A DNA stretch of 64,000 nt from Candidatus Flexicrinis affinis (GCA_016716525.1 JADJWE010000004.1:248001-312000); one strand, 5' to 3'; positions 17,960 through 26,492 are shown, counted from the first letter of the stretch. Notes: generated from the sequence alone by a model not told the origin. Numbers and translations are program-made.

Positions 17960-17965
17960 TATAAT
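17960..17965 (+). promoter_or_regulatory. Candidate -10 box upstream of the gene at 17994
   Basis: A perfect TATAAT lies 28 bases before the GTG start at 17994 in the short gap between divergent genes. No matching -35 box at 16-18 bases is evident, so this is a weak call. Confidence 0.35.
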
Positions 17966-17993
17966 ACCGCGAGAGCGAGGACAGGATGACGCT

Positions 17994-18929
17994 GTGCGCG
18001 AGAACCAACCACTCGAAGCGGCGATACTGCGGACCGTGCTGTACGCCGACATCTTCGACTACGCGCTGTCGGTGCGTGAACTCCATCACTTCTTGATTCA
18101 CCCAACCGCAGTCGAATTGGCAGCGGTTGAACACGCGTTGGTGACGTCGCCGGTGCTGGCCGAGGCGCTGGCGCACTGCGACGGGTGGATCACGCTGGCT
18201 GACCGGACCGCCATCGCGCGCCTGCGCATCGAGCGCGAGCACACCGCGCGAGACTTGTGGCCGCAGGCCGAACGGTTTGGCAAGGCGTTGGCCCGCTTGC
18301 CGTTCGTGCGCATGGTCGGCCTGACCGGCGCGCTGGCGATGCGTAATCCGTCCGGCCCGCATGACGACTTGGACTACTTGATCGTCACACGGCCCGGGCG
18401 CGTGTGGCTTGCACGCCTGCTGAGCGTCGCCGTAGTGCGCTGGGTGCGCCTGCGCGGGCGCGAGATTTGCCCGAACTTCGTGCTGGCGGAGGATCGTCTC
18501 GCGCAAACCCGCCGCGACCTGTACATCGCGCATGAGGTGTCGCAGGTCGTGCCGCTGTTCGGGCGCGAGCTGTACGACCGCCTGCGCGACGCCAACTGCT
18601 GGACGCTCGATCACTTGCCGAACGCACTTCACCCGCTGCACCCTGGCGATACGGCGCGGCTTGGTCGCGCCGAGCGCGCGGTGAAATCCGTGGTCGAGCG
18701 TGTGTTGAGCGGACGGCTCGGCGACTGGCTGGAAGGGTGGGAGCGCCGCCGCAAGATGGCCCGCTTTGCCGCCGCCGCCAAGTCCGCCGAGAGCGCCGCT
18801 GTCATCGACGACTCGCAGGTGAAAGGCCACTTCAACGATCACGGAAGCCGCGTGCTGATGCAGTACCGCCGGCGGCTCGAACGGTTCGGCCTGGCCGCCA
18901 CGCCGGACGAAAGCCTCGCCGCTGACTGA
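17994..18929 (+). CDS. Nucleotidyltransferase-like protein of unknown role
   Basis: A 311-residue cytosolic protein. Residues 1-60 look like a winged-helix-like domain (ILRTVLYADIFDYALSVREL). In the middle is GLTGALAMRNPSGPHDDLDY followed by LIVTRPG, which fits the nucleotidyltransferase pattern G-[GS]...D-x-D with the metal-binding pair of Asp in DDLDY. The C-terminal half is helical and basic. Related proteins in Chloroflexota are annotated only as hypothetical or nucleotidyltransferase-like. It might adenylylate a protein, a lipid or a small molecule; nothing here decides which. The start is GTG at 17994, with AGGA seven bases upstream. It is 24 bases upstream of the secreted repeat protein. 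Confidence 0.6.
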   Translation: MRENQPLEAAILRTVLYADIFDYALSVRELHHFLIHPTAVELAAVEHALVTSPVLAEALAHCDGWITLADRTAIARLRIEREHTARDLWPQAERFGKALARLPFVRMVGLTGALAMRNPSGPHDDLDYLIVTRPGRVWLARLLSVAVVRWVRLRGREICPNFVLAEDRLAQTRRDLYIAHEVSQVVPLFGRELYDRLRDANCWTLDHLPNALHPLHPGDTARLGRAERAVKSVVERVLSGRLGDWLEGWERRRKMARFAAAAKSAESAAVIDDSQVKGHFNDHGSRVLMQYRRRLERFGLAATPDESLAAD

Positions 18930-18953
18930 CGACCCGAACTAGAAAGAGATCCT

Positions 18954-20075
18954 ATGCCCATCAACGACCTTCCAACGCGCGGGCAAACCCTGCGCGCCCG
19001 CGTTACGCTCCGCGCCCTGACCATGCTGGTCCTCGTCGCGCTGCCGGTGACCGCCGCGCTCAGCCGAGATACCGGCGCGCCGGCGCTGGCACAGGAGAAC
19101 ACGATCGAGCCCGGAACATTGACAGCCGTCTTCGCCACGGTCACTGCGCAGGCCGGCGGCACGTTCGCCACGCCCATCCCGCCGGAAGCCACGCCGATCC
19201 CGCTGCCGCCGGGGGCCGTGCAGCCCATCGACCCCGAGCGCACGCCGGAGCCGACCCCGGTCCCGACCGCGACGCCGCAGTTGACCGACGACGTGCAGCT
19301 TCTGCTGCGTGCCCGCGCCGACCTTGAACTGCTGGCCGATGCACAGCTTGGTGGCGCGCGGCCCGAGGGCTGGACCGGCGCGAACGACCAGTTTGACCCG
19401 CAGCTCGCGCTGCTGACCCGGCTCGACCTCGAGACGCTGTACGCCGCGCTGGTTGACGCCGAACTGCGTCCCGTCAACTGGATTGGCGCGGTCGGATCGA
19501 CTCCGTTCGCCATCGCCCGCGACATCCGACACGACCTCGAGCTGATGGCGGACCTGTTCTACGGCCCGACGACCCGCCCCGCCGGATGGTACGGCGGCGA
19601 TCCGCTGTTCAAGTGCAACCGCGCCACGCAGGTGCTGGTGCAGCTCCTTCAGCGCGGTGGGCTGTTCACCGTCGACGCCAACCCCAACGACCCGAACTTC
19701 TGCTACAACGTCGAGATCGCCGCGACCAGATTCGTCGAGACCGAAGTGCTCGCCAACGAACGCGACGGCATCTTCTCGCCGGAGCTGGCGCTGGTGAGCG
19801 AGAATCGGATCACCACCGACTTCGCCGTAGCATGGCTGGACTCGGCAGCGCGAATCCGTGTCGGCGTGGTGCCGAAGGACACGCCCGTGCGCGTGATCGG
19901 GCGCAGCTACGCGGCATTCTCGAACATGATGCTGGTCGAAGGGCAGGACTTCCAAGTCTACGTCGAATATACCAACACGACCATCACCGCCGACCAGTTC
20001 CGCGCGCTGCCGAACGTGACGACACTGAACGTCGCGCCGGTATGCTTCGCGGATTGGTGTGAGACAGCGGATTAG
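18954..20075 (+). CDS. Secreted protein with three 36-residue repeats
   Basis: Not a family I recognise. The 373 residues begin with a signal peptide (LRALTMLVLVALPVTAALS). A proline/threonine-rich linker follows (residues 70-108, with PEPTPVPTATPQ). Then come three copies of a 36-residue helical repeat ending in RPEGWTG, RPVNWIG and RPAGWYG, whose Trp residues fall at about 140, 176 and 212. Each carries a D/H-L-E-x-L core (ARADLELLADAQ, RLDLETLYAALV, RHDLELMADLFY). The remaining 160 residues contain two Cys pairs. It is probably on the cell surface. An AAAGAGA site precedes the ATG. It is in line with the nucleotidyltransferase-like gene. Confidence 0.7.
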   Translation: MPINDLPTRGQTLRARVTLRALTMLVLVALPVTAALSRDTGAPALAQENTIEPGTLTAVFATVTAQAGGTFATPIPPEATPIPLPPGAVQPIDPERTPEPTPVPTATPQLTDDVQLLLRARADLELLADAQLGGARPEGWTGANDQFDPQLALLTRLDLETLYAALVDAELRPVNWIGAVGSTPFAIARDIRHDLELMADLFYGPTTRPAGWYGGDPLFKCNRATQVLVQLLQRGGLFTVDANPNDPNFCYNVEIAATRFVETEVLANERDGIFSPELALVSENRITTDFAVAWLDSAARIRVGVVPKDTPVRVIGRSYAAFSNMMLVEGQDFQVYVEYTNTTITADQFRALPNVTTLNVAPVCFADWCETAD

Positions 20076-20078
20076 TAC

Positions 20079-20120
20079 CCCCTCATCCCCTGACCCCTTC
20101 TCCCTCAAGGGGAGAAGGGG
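20079..20120. repeat. C-rich/G-rich hairpin (D-type repeat) after the secreted protein gene
   Basis: Four bases after the stop codon begins CCCCTCATCCCC, followed by an 11-bp stem: CCCCTTCTCCC at 20094-20104 pairs with GGGAGAAGGGG at 20110-20120. There is no T tract, so it is not a textbook terminator. Similar elements occur at 25425, 46928 and 60230. Confidence 0.6.
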
Positions 20121-20367
20121 AGATAACAACACGCGCAATGCCCGGTATCTGGCTATCGTGCGCGATGGCTGCCGCGTTGCCCTAGCCGCTGTTTTCACCA
20201 CATTTGAGCGTAGAGGCAACCCGCCGGATCACACGTGTTTCTGCCTATCGCCTCTTGGAGAGCGGCGGCGAAGCGACGCGGGGGTGGTGGGGCGCACGGC
20301 CGACGCGAAGTGTGGTGGGTTTGAACACGCGCGCAAGCTATCATCGTGTGATGGAAAGGTGCGCGCG

Positions 20368-21432
20368 ATGATCCCCGACTTCATTCGTCTGCAATGGGTG
20401 CCAATGGCGCTGGCGCTGTTGGCCGCCGCGCTGTTCGGAGCCAGCACGCCGCTGGCAAAGCTGCTCGTCGGCGAGGTCGACCCGATCGCGCTGGCAGCGT
20501 TTCTGTACCTCGGCAGCGGCATCGCCATGGTGACGGTCAAGCTCGTTCGCCGGTCGTCAGGCAGCGAAGCGCCAATTGAGCGCGCGGACTGGAAGTGGCT
20601 GCTCGGCTCGGTGGTCGCTGGCGGCGTCGCCGCGCCGATCGTCCTGCTCGTCAGCCTGCAGAACACTCCTGCCGCGACGGCATCGCTGCTGCTCGCGTTC
20701 GAGGGCGTCGCCACCAGCGTGATCGCCGTGCTGGTCTTCCGCGAGTCGGTCAGCCGGCGCGCGACGGTTGCGATTGTCCTCGTCACGCTCGCTACAATCC
20801 TGCTGACACGGGACGGCAGCGGAGAGTGGGGCATCTCGCTGGGGGCGCTGGGCGTATTGGCCGCGTGCGCGCTGTGGGGCATCGACAACAACCTGACTCG
20901 CAGCCTGTCGGGCAAGGACCCGCTGTCGATCGTGATGGTAAAGGGGCTGGGCGCGGGGACATTCTCGCTGGTGCTGGCGCTTGCGCTGGGACGCTCACTG
21001 CCGGCGCTGTCGACCGTGCTGTCCGCGATGCTGCTTGGCAGTGTGAGCTACGGCATGAGCATCGTGCTGTTTATCCGGGCGCTGCGCGGGCTGGGCGCGG
21101 CACGTACGAGCGCCCTGTTCGGCACGGCGCCGCTGGCTGGTGTCGTCCTGTCATTCGTGATCTTCAGCGAGAGCCTGGCGCTGCCGTTCTTCGCCGCATT
21201 GGGCCTGTCGGTCATCGCGGCGGCACTGCTGGTCGCCGAAAAGCACAGCCACGCGCATATCCACGAGTCGGTCACGCATGACCATCGCCACCGCCACGAC
21301 GACGGGCACCATAGCCACGATCATCCGGGCATGACCGATCGCGGCCTAACGCACTCGCACGCCCACACCCATGAGCGGCTCGAACACGAGCATCCTCACC
21401 TGCCGGACTTGCATCACCGGCACGGGCACTAA
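20368..21432 (+). CDS. EamA/DMT transporter with histidine-rich C-terminal tail
   Basis: The 354-residue protein has ten membrane helices in two EamA repeats (LALLAAALFGASTPLAKLLV begins the first, LGALGVLAACALWGIDNNLT the second). After the last helix it carries a tail of about 60 residues with more than 20 His, for example HSHAHIHESVTHDHRHRHDD and HSHDHPGMTDRG. His-rich tails are known metal-binding elements in zinc, nickel and cobalt transporters, so this may export or sense a transition metal, although ordinary DMT members carry organic metabolites. I chose ATG 20368, with GGAAAGG nine bases upstream; the frame is open much further back. Confidence 0.88.
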   Translation: MIPDFIRLQWVPMALALLAAALFGASTPLAKLLVGEVDPIALAAFLYLGSGIAMVTVKLVRRSSGSEAPIERADWKWLLGSVVAGGVAAPIVLLVSLQNTPAATASLLLAFEGVATSVIAVLVFRESVSRRATVAIVLVTLATILLTRDGSGEWGISLGALGVLAACALWGIDNNLTRSLSGKDPLSIVMVKGLGAGTFSLVLALALGRSLPALSTVLSAMLLGSVSYGMSIVLFIRALRGLGAARTSALFGTAPLAGVVLSFVIFSESLALPFFAALGLSVIAAALLVAEKHSHAHIHESVTHDHRHRHDDGHHSHDHPGMTDRGLTHSHAHTHERLEHEHPHLPDLHHRHGH

Positions 21433-21465
21433 GTACGGAGTAGAAAGTGCCGAGTGCTGAGAAGC
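21431..21465 (+). repeat. Heptamer array overlapping a stop codon
   Basis: Five units in perfect 7-base phase start inside the stop codon of the preceding transporter gene: AAGTACG, GAGTAGA, AAGTGCC, GAGTGCT, GAGAAGC. The same GAGTGCT-GAGNNNN pattern recurs right after the stop codons at 25365 and (on the minus strand) 38840. Confidence 0.6.
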
Positions 21466-21491
21466 CGCCGGTTCGCAGACGACCGCGTAGT

Positions 21492-22277
21492 CTATCCGGC
21501 GCTGTCGTTCGCTCGAGTTTGCCGTGCCGCCTCGAACAGGATGATCGACGCGGCGACCATTGCATTGAGCGACTCGGTTGCCGCAGACATCGGAATCGCG
21601 ATTTGCTTGGCCGCGAGGTTGGCGGCATCGGCGCTCAGGCCGTGCGCCTCGCTCCCGACGATCAGCCCCCATGGCTTCAGCCAGTCCACGGCATCGTAAG
21701 CGGCTTCGCCTTCGGCATCGGCGGCGTACAGGGTAAGCGGTTCGCAGTAGCCGGCGATTTCGACCCACGTCGCCTCGACGACCGGCAGGCGGAAGTGCGC
21801 GCCCATTCCGGCCCGCAGCGCCTTCGGGTTGTACGGATCGGCGCATCCTGGCGCGAGGATCGCCAAGTCGGCGCCGGCGGCAGCGGCCGAGCGCAGCAGC
21901 CCGCCCAAATTGCCCGGATCGCCCAACGCATCGCAGATCAGCACGTGGCGCGGGTGCTTCGGCAGCGGCGGCATCGGCAGCGGGAACACCCCGATGATCC
22001 CCTGCGGCGACTGGGTATCGCTGACGTGCTGCATGACCTCGGCGCTGACGGCCAGTGTCGTCACGCGCGCTTTGGTCATTTTGGCAACCAGCGCCTCGTC
22101 GGAGTCGCCGGGGGTGTACAGCACAAAGTCGGGGCGGCTTCCGCGTTCCCATGCATCACGCACGAGGCGCGCGCCTTCGACGGCGATTCGCATGTGCTTG
22201 CGCCGGGTGCGTGGGCGCTCCTGCAATCCGCGCGTGAGCTTGACGCGCTCGTTCTGTAGGCTGGTGATGATGTCCAT
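21492..22277 (-). CDS. TrmH/SpoU-family RNA 2'-O-methyltransferase
   Basis: A 261-residue protein with the N-terminal substrate-binding domain (ITSLQNERVKLTRGLQERPR, IAVEGARLVRDAW) and a SPOUT methyltransferase domain with all three motifs: motif 1 CDALGDPGNLGGLLRSAAAA, motif 2 LIVGSEAHGLS, motif 3 IPMSAATESLNAMVAAS. It should transfer a methyl group from S-adenosylmethionine to a ribose 2'-OH of rRNA or tRNA, working as a knotted dimer. The closest match is to the 23S rRNA methyltransferase-like group; the exact target nucleotide cannot be told. It is on the same strand as the dipeptidase upstream but separated by a repeat-filled gap of 211 bases. Confidence 0.92.
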   Translation of the reverse strand: MDIITSLQNERVKLTRGLQERPRTRRKHMRIAVEGARLVRDAWERGSRPDFVLYTPGDSDEALVAKMTKARVTTLAVSAEVMQHVSDTQSPQGIIGVFPLPMPPLPKHPRHVLICDALGDPGNLGGLLRSAAAAGADLAILAPGCADPYNPKALRAGMGAHFRLPVVEATWVEIAGYCEPLTLYAADAEGEAAYDAVDWLKPWGLIVGSEAHGLSADAANLAAKQIAIPMSAATESLNAMVAASIILFEAARQTRANDSAG

Positions 22278-22292
22278 GGCGGGGAGTGTACC

Positions 22293-22476
22293 GGGGGAAG
22301 AGAAAAGGGGAAAGGGGAAAGGGCTAAGGGATAAGAGTCAGTTGTCAGGAGTCAGTGGGTGTGCGGTGGCGCGAATCTGCAACTGCCGTGCGGGGTGTAG
22401 GGGCGAGCCGCCGGCTCGCCCCCTCGCGCTGCGTTACAAGGCCCTCACGTGGACTCCTGAATACTGACATCTGAAC
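22293..22476. repeat. Composite intergenic module: nine heptamers, palindrome, inverted heptamers
   Basis: From 22293 the sequence runs in uninterrupted 7-base phase through nine units: GGGGGAA, GAGAAAA, GGGGAAA, GGGGAAA, GGGCTAA, GGGATAA, GAGTCAG, TTGTCAG, GAGTCAG. The consensus changes along the way but the phase does not. At 22400-22422 lies a near-perfect palindrome, GGGGCGAGCCG followed by CCGGCTCGCCCC. At 22451-22476 is a second heptamer array that reads CAGATGT, CAGTATT, CAGGAGT on the minus strand, that is inverted relative to the first and 12 bases from the dipeptidase stop codon. Confidence 0.7.
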
Positions 22477-22488
22477 CCTATCGTTCTG

Positions 22489-23553
22489 CTACTTGGGCAG
22501 CGCCTCGCGGATCTTGCGCAGCATGTTGCCGCTGAGGACGGCTTCCACATCCGCGTCGCTGAAGCCGCGCTCGCGCAGCACCTTGCCGACGAGGAGCAGA
22601 TCACCCACGGTATCCATCTCCAGCGGGATCATCTCGCTGCCGAATCCGCCGTCGAAGTCGCTGCCGATCCCGACATGCGCCGCCGACCCGGTCACCTGAC
22701 ACACGTGGTCGATCACATCGGCCACCACCTTAAGCGTGATGTCGCCTTTGGGGTCGCCGCGCTTCCACGTGTTCGACAGAAAGCGGTTGTACAGCACCGT
22801 GCCCATCACACCGCCGCGCTCGGCCAGCGTGCGGATCATGTCGTCGGACAGATGGCGGTCGGTCTCGCAGAACTTGCGCGGGTTGCTGTGGCTGGCGAAG
22901 ATCGGCCCCTCGTAGCTGTCGCATGCCTCGTAGAAGGACTTCTCCGCCATGTGCGACAGGTCGAGCAGCGCCCCGAACGACGCCATGACGTCGAGCAGTT
23001 CACGTCCCAGTGTCGTTAATCCGCCCGGCGCGCCCGTTCCGCCGCTATAGCGCGTGCGCTGCCACGCCGTGCCGACGATTCGCACCCCGCGCGCGTACCA
23101 TTCTTCGAACTGGCGCGGCTCGACGATCGGATCGGCCCCTTCCATCAGCACGACCAAGCCCTGCTTGCGGAGGTGCACCGGCGTGTCGGATTTCCATGTT
23201 GCCAGCACGGAATCGAGATTGGCCGCGGTCTTGACCACGATGATGCGGTCAGATTCGTCAGCCAGTCGTTCGTAATAATCCAACTGCTCGGACGCATACG
23301 TATATGCTTCTTGAGGGTCGGAGTACGTCTTCTCGTTGCCGGTCGGCGTCCAGTCGCTTTCGGCCGGGGCCACGAAAAGCGTGGCGCACACGACGGCGAC
23401 TCGCCCGGCGATGGCCTCTGGCAAGCCGATCGTCGCCGAGGGTGTACTCTTAGGTTCGTGAGTCCGCGCGACCAGCGCGCTGCGCCGGTAATCGCGGCCG
23501 TATTTCAAGGTGTTGTAGGCGATGTCCTGGTGCGCGTCTACGACAATACTCAT
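22489..23553 (-). CDS. Membrane dipeptidase, peptidase family M19
   Basis: A 354-residue renal-dipeptidase-like zinc enzyme of usual length. Metal-site segments are all visible: IVVDAHQDIAYN at the start (H-x-D), VVLMEGADPI with its bridging Glu, LLDLSHMAEKSFYEA, PIFASHSNPR with a His ligand, and VGIGSDFDGGFGSEM at the C terminus with the active Asp. It should cleave dipeptides, including D-amino-acid-containing ones. No signal peptide is present, so it works in the cytosol. Divergent promoter space of 147 bases separates it from the molybdenum enzyme gene. Confidence 0.93.
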   Translation of the reverse strand: MSIVVDAHQDIAYNTLKYGRDYRRSALVARTHEPKSTPSATIGLPEAIAGRVAVVCATLFVAPAESDWTPTGNEKTYSDPQEAYTYASEQLDYYERLADESDRIIVVKTAANLDSVLATWKSDTPVHLRKQGLVVLMEGADPIVEPRQFEEWYARGVRIVGTAWQRTRYSGGTGAPGGLTTLGRELLDVMASFGALLDLSHMAEKSFYEACDSYEGPIFASHSNPRKFCETDRHLSDDMIRTLAERGGVMGTVLYNRFLSNTWKRGDPKGDITLKVVADVIDHVCQVTGSAAHVGIGSDFDGGFGSEMIPLEMDTVGDLLLVGKVLRERGFSDADVEAVLSGNMLRKIREALPK

Positions 23554-23586
23554 GAGATGTTTGCCCGTTGAGAAGTGTGCGCCGTT

Positions 23587-23592
23587 ATTATA
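23587..23592 (-). promoter_or_regulatory. Candidate -10 box for the M19 dipeptidase gene
   Basis: A perfect TATAAT on the minus strand 34 bases before the ATG at 23553. The -35 region is not convincing. Confidence 0.35.
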
Positions 23593-23700
23593 GACCGACG
23601 CTGCACCATCTCATGAAAGACCACACCAGTCCGGATCATCCGGAGTGTGCCAACTCATCACGACTGACCGGATCAATCACGCTCGACCTGCCGCGCAACG

Positions 23701-25365
23701 ATGGAGCAAAACATGATGTCCGCACCCGCACAGATTCGTCCACCCGGCATTCTGACCGGCATTCTCGTCGGCATCCTGATCGCGCTGCCGGTCATCGCGA
23801 TCTTCTTCGCGCTCAACGCGCTGTTGGCGCTGCCCGTGCTGCCGATCAACGTCATGGATTGGCTGCCCAACAACCTGCCCAACGATCTGCTCAATTTCGG
23901 CAAGCAAACCATGGCTGACGTGCTTGTCGCGCTCAACATCGGACGATTGGATCAGGTCGCGAAGATCGCCGAGGGCATCATCGGCACGGCGACACTGTTT
24001 GGCATGATCGTCGTCGCGGTCGCAGCGATATTCGTGATCGCCCGCTCGCAGAAGGGTCCCCGCGCGGGGACGCTCACCGGCCTGATCGTCGGACTGGTGT
24101 TGGGTGTGCTGCTTGTGCTGATGTACACCAGCCTGCCGCTCGTGCAGTTCGAGCGCGCCAACTATCTGCTGATCGACAGCGCGTACATCATGCTCATGCT
24201 GATCGGGTCGGGCTTGGTCGCCGGCGTGATCTACGACCGGCTTTCGCGCCTGCCTGAGTCAAGCGGCGATGCCGCTGCCAGCGCGGAGCAGCTCAATCGA
24301 CGCCAATTCCTCGTGCGAGTCGGTGGCAGCACGGCGACGTTGACAGTCGCCGGCGCGGTCGTCAGCCTGCTGCGCAGTGCAGGATCTGCCGAACCGATCG
24401 AAGAAGTCGCCACGATCGACACGCCGACGCCAACCGGGCCGGTCGAGGTCGTCGGCATGAGCGATGACTTCACCGCTGCGCCGGGCACCCGCCCTGAATA
24501 TACGCCGCTGGAGAATCACTACCGCATCGACATCGTCAGCCGCCCGCCGGAGATCGACGCGGCCACGTGGACGCTGCCGATGGTCGGCCTCGTCAACAAC
24601 CCACAGAACTTCACGCTCGATCAACTGCGCGAGATGGACGCCGTCAGCCAGATCGTCACGATCTCGTGCATCAGCAACAGCATCGGCGGCGACCTCATCA
24701 GCACGACCAAATGGACCGGCGTGAAGATGCAGGACCTGATCGTCATGGCCGACCCGCAGCCCGAAGCGACCTACCTCAAGATCACCTGCGCTGACGGCTT
24801 CGACGAATACGTCAACCTCGATCTGATCCGCGAGGACGAGCGCATCATCCTCGCCTATGCCTGGGACGACCGCCCGCTGCTGCAAAAGCACGGCTTCCCG
24901 GTGCGCATTTACATTCCGAACCACTACGGCATGAAGCAGCCTAAGTGGATCACCAACATGGAATTCGTGCCGGAGTGGGAAGAAGGCTACTGGGTGCGCC
25001 GTGGATGGTCGGCGTCGGCCCTCGTCCAGACGACCTCGGTGGTCGACACGGTCGCCTCTGACGACACGTTCGAGCAGGACGGCGTGACCTATGTGCCGAT
25101 TGGCGGCATCGCCTACTCAGGCTCGAAGGGCATCAGCCGCGTCGAGGTCAGCATTGACGAAGGCGAGTGGGTGCCGGCCACGCTCAAAACGCCGCTGAGC
25201 GAGCTGACGTGGGTGCTGTGGCGTTACGATTGGCCGTTCGCTGAAGGCGCGCACAGCTTCCGCGTGCGGACGTTCGACGGCAACGGCGGTATCCAGCGCT
25301 CCGAGGTCACTCCGCAGCGCCCCGACGGCGCGACCGGCATCCACCGCGTTACGCGGGTGCTGTAG
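23701..25365 (+). CDS. Membrane-anchored sulfite-oxidase-family molybdopterin enzyme
   Basis: A 554-residue protein with two parts. Residues 1-180 contain about four membrane helices (ILTGILVGILIALPVIAIFF, ATLFGMIVVAVAAIFVIARS, LIVGLVLGVLLVLMYTSLPL). At about residue 200 is an internal twin-arginine-like motif, NRRQFLVRVGGSTATLTVAG, as would be found at the start of an exported cofactor enzyme. The rest is a sulfite-oxidase-family catalytic domain: the Mo-ligand Cys is probably in IVTISCISNSIGGDLI, and pterin-binding stretches include TKWTGVKMQDLI and FPVRIYIPNHYGMKQPKWIT, then a dimerisation-type Ig-like domain (YSGSKGISRVEVSIDEGEWV). It oxidises or reduces a small extracytoplasmic substrate; sulfite is not assured. 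The final Mo domain would face outside. Confidence 0.9.
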   Translation: MEQNMMSAPAQIRPPGILTGILVGILIALPVIAIFFALNALLALPVLPINVMDWLPNNLPNDLLNFGKQTMADVLVALNIGRLDQVAKIAEGIIGTATLFGMIVVAVAAIFVIARSQKGPRAGTLTGLIVGLVLGVLLVLMYTSLPLVQFERANYLLIDSAYIMLMLIGSGLVAGVIYDRLSRLPESSGDAAASAEQLNRRQFLVRVGGSTATLTVAGAVVSLLRSAGSAEPIEEVATIDTPTPTGPVEVVGMSDDFTAAPGTRPEYTPLENHYRIDIVSRPPEIDAATWTLPMVGLVNNPQNFTLDQLREMDAVSQIVTISCISNSIGGDLISTTKWTGVKMQDLIVMADPQPEATYLKITCADGFDEYVNLDLIREDERIILAYAWDDRPLLQKHGFPVRIYIPNHYGMKQPKWITNMEFVPEWEEGYWVRRGWSASALVQTTSVVDTVASDDTFEQDGVTYVPIGGIAYSGSKGISRVEVSIDEGEWVPATLKTPLSELTWVLWRYDWPFAEGAHSFRVRTFDGNGGIQRSEVTPQRPDGATGIHRVTRVL

Positions 25366-25381
25366 GGTAGTGCGGCGTGTC

Positions 25382-25596
25382 GAGTATTGAGTGCTGAGGA
25401 AAAGCAGGCACAGCGCACAAGCGACCCTCACCCCTAGCCCGTCTCTCACGAAGGCGCGGATTGAGGGGTGAGGGTTCAAGCGGCGGGTGACCCGCCAGGT
25501 CGCCCCTACGACCCGTCTCTGTGTGCTCTTCTGCCTCTGTGTCCTTTGTGACCTTTGTGGTTCAATCTCTTTTCGCCCGGACACGGCAGTGCCATG
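25382..25596. repeat. Composite intergenic repeat block between convergent genes
   Basis: The 248-base gap contains, in order: heptamers GAGTATT, GAGTGCT, GAGGAAA (25382-25402); a D-type C-rich/G-rich element (25425-25474); a palindrome of the GGGTGACCC-GCCAGGTCGCCC type (25485-25506); a nonamer array that reads GATTGAACCACAAAGG on the minus strand (25516-25567); and a GGACACGGCA-GTGCC palindrome (25579-25596) just before the rhomboid stop codon. No gene is visible. Confidence 0.7.
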
Positions 25597-25613
25597 CAGC
25601 AGGGAGAGTCGTG

Positions 25614-26492
25614 CTAACGGACGACAACCGCCCCGACCAGCAGCGCCAGCAGGCCGGCGGCAAAGTAGATCACGACCGGGACACTGCGGGTCAGGGGGCG
25701 CTGGTCGTGCACAATCACCCGCGTGTTGACCTGATCGACCTCGATTCGGTACAGCGGTCCGATGAGCGTCGCCAGCAGCGCCCCGCCGACGAACCCGCCG
25801 ACGTGCGCCCAGTTGTCGATCAGAAAGACGCCGCCACCGGTCAGGTTACCGAAGAAGCCGATCGAGAAGTTAAGCACGGCGAACATGATTACCTGCCGCA
25901 GACGAAGCCGCGCCGCCGGGCCCATCACGCGCCAGTTGGAGTACAAGTGAGCGGCTTCCGCGCCAAAGACGGCGAACACCGCGCCCGATGCGCCGACCGA
26001 GAAGGTTATCGGCGCGTTGAGCGCGGCGCTCAGGACCGAGCCGACCAGTCCGCCCAGCAGGTAGATCAGAGCGAAGCGAGCGTGACCGAACGTGATCTCC
26101 AGCACCGAGCCGAGGCTGTACAGCGCCAGCATGTTGAGCAGCACATGGGCGAGTCCGGCGTGCAGGAACATCGATGTGAACAGGCGCCAGTACTGGCCGC
26201 CGTCCAGCACGGCCGTCGGTTGATTGGCGGCGTTGAGCAGCAGGTCTTGGTTAAGCGCCGGCGCGATGAACGCCAGCGTGAAGATGGCAATGTTGAGACC
26301 GACCAGCGTCAGAGTCACGAGCGCGCGCTTGGGCCGGTTGTACGCGAATTCCACTTTGGCGATTTGCGGGCCGGGCGTGCCGTCCTCGCCGGGTTCGGGC
26401 GTAGGCGGACGGTTAAGCGGATGGACGGGCTTGCGTTCCAGCGGATGTACCGGACGGTCGTCTGGCGGGTTGGGGCCGGGGGATAACGTCAT
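25614..26492 (-). CDS. Rhomboid family intramembrane serine protease
   Basis: A 292-residue protein with a proline-rich cytosolic leader (PGPNPPDDRPVHPLERKPVH) and six or more membrane helices. The catalytic Ser is in GASGAVFAVFGAEAAHL and the His in NWAHVGGFVGGALLATL; the supporting motif HAGLAHVLLNMLALYSLGSV precedes them. Rhomboids cut transmembrane helices of client proteins within the bilayer. I choose ATG 26492, which has GAGG five bases upstream; a longer frame extends to 26609 but begins in an unlikely region. It converges with the molybdenum-enzyme gene and is divergent from the TPR genes. Confidence 0.92.
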   Translation of the reverse strand: MTLSPGPNPPDDRPVHPLERKPVHPLNRPPTPEPGEDGTPGPQIAKVEFAYNRPKRALVTLTLVGLNIAIFTLAFIAPALNQDLLLNAANQPTAVLDGGQYWRLFTSMFLHAGLAHVLLNMLALYSLGSVLEITFGHARFALIYLLGGLVGSVLSAALNAPITFSVGASGAVFAVFGAEAAHLYSNWRVMGPAARLRLRQVIMFAVLNFSIGFFGNLTGGGVFLIDNWAHVGGFVGGALLATLIGPLYRIEVDQVNTRVIVHDQRPLTRSVPVVIYFAAGLLALLVGAVVVR

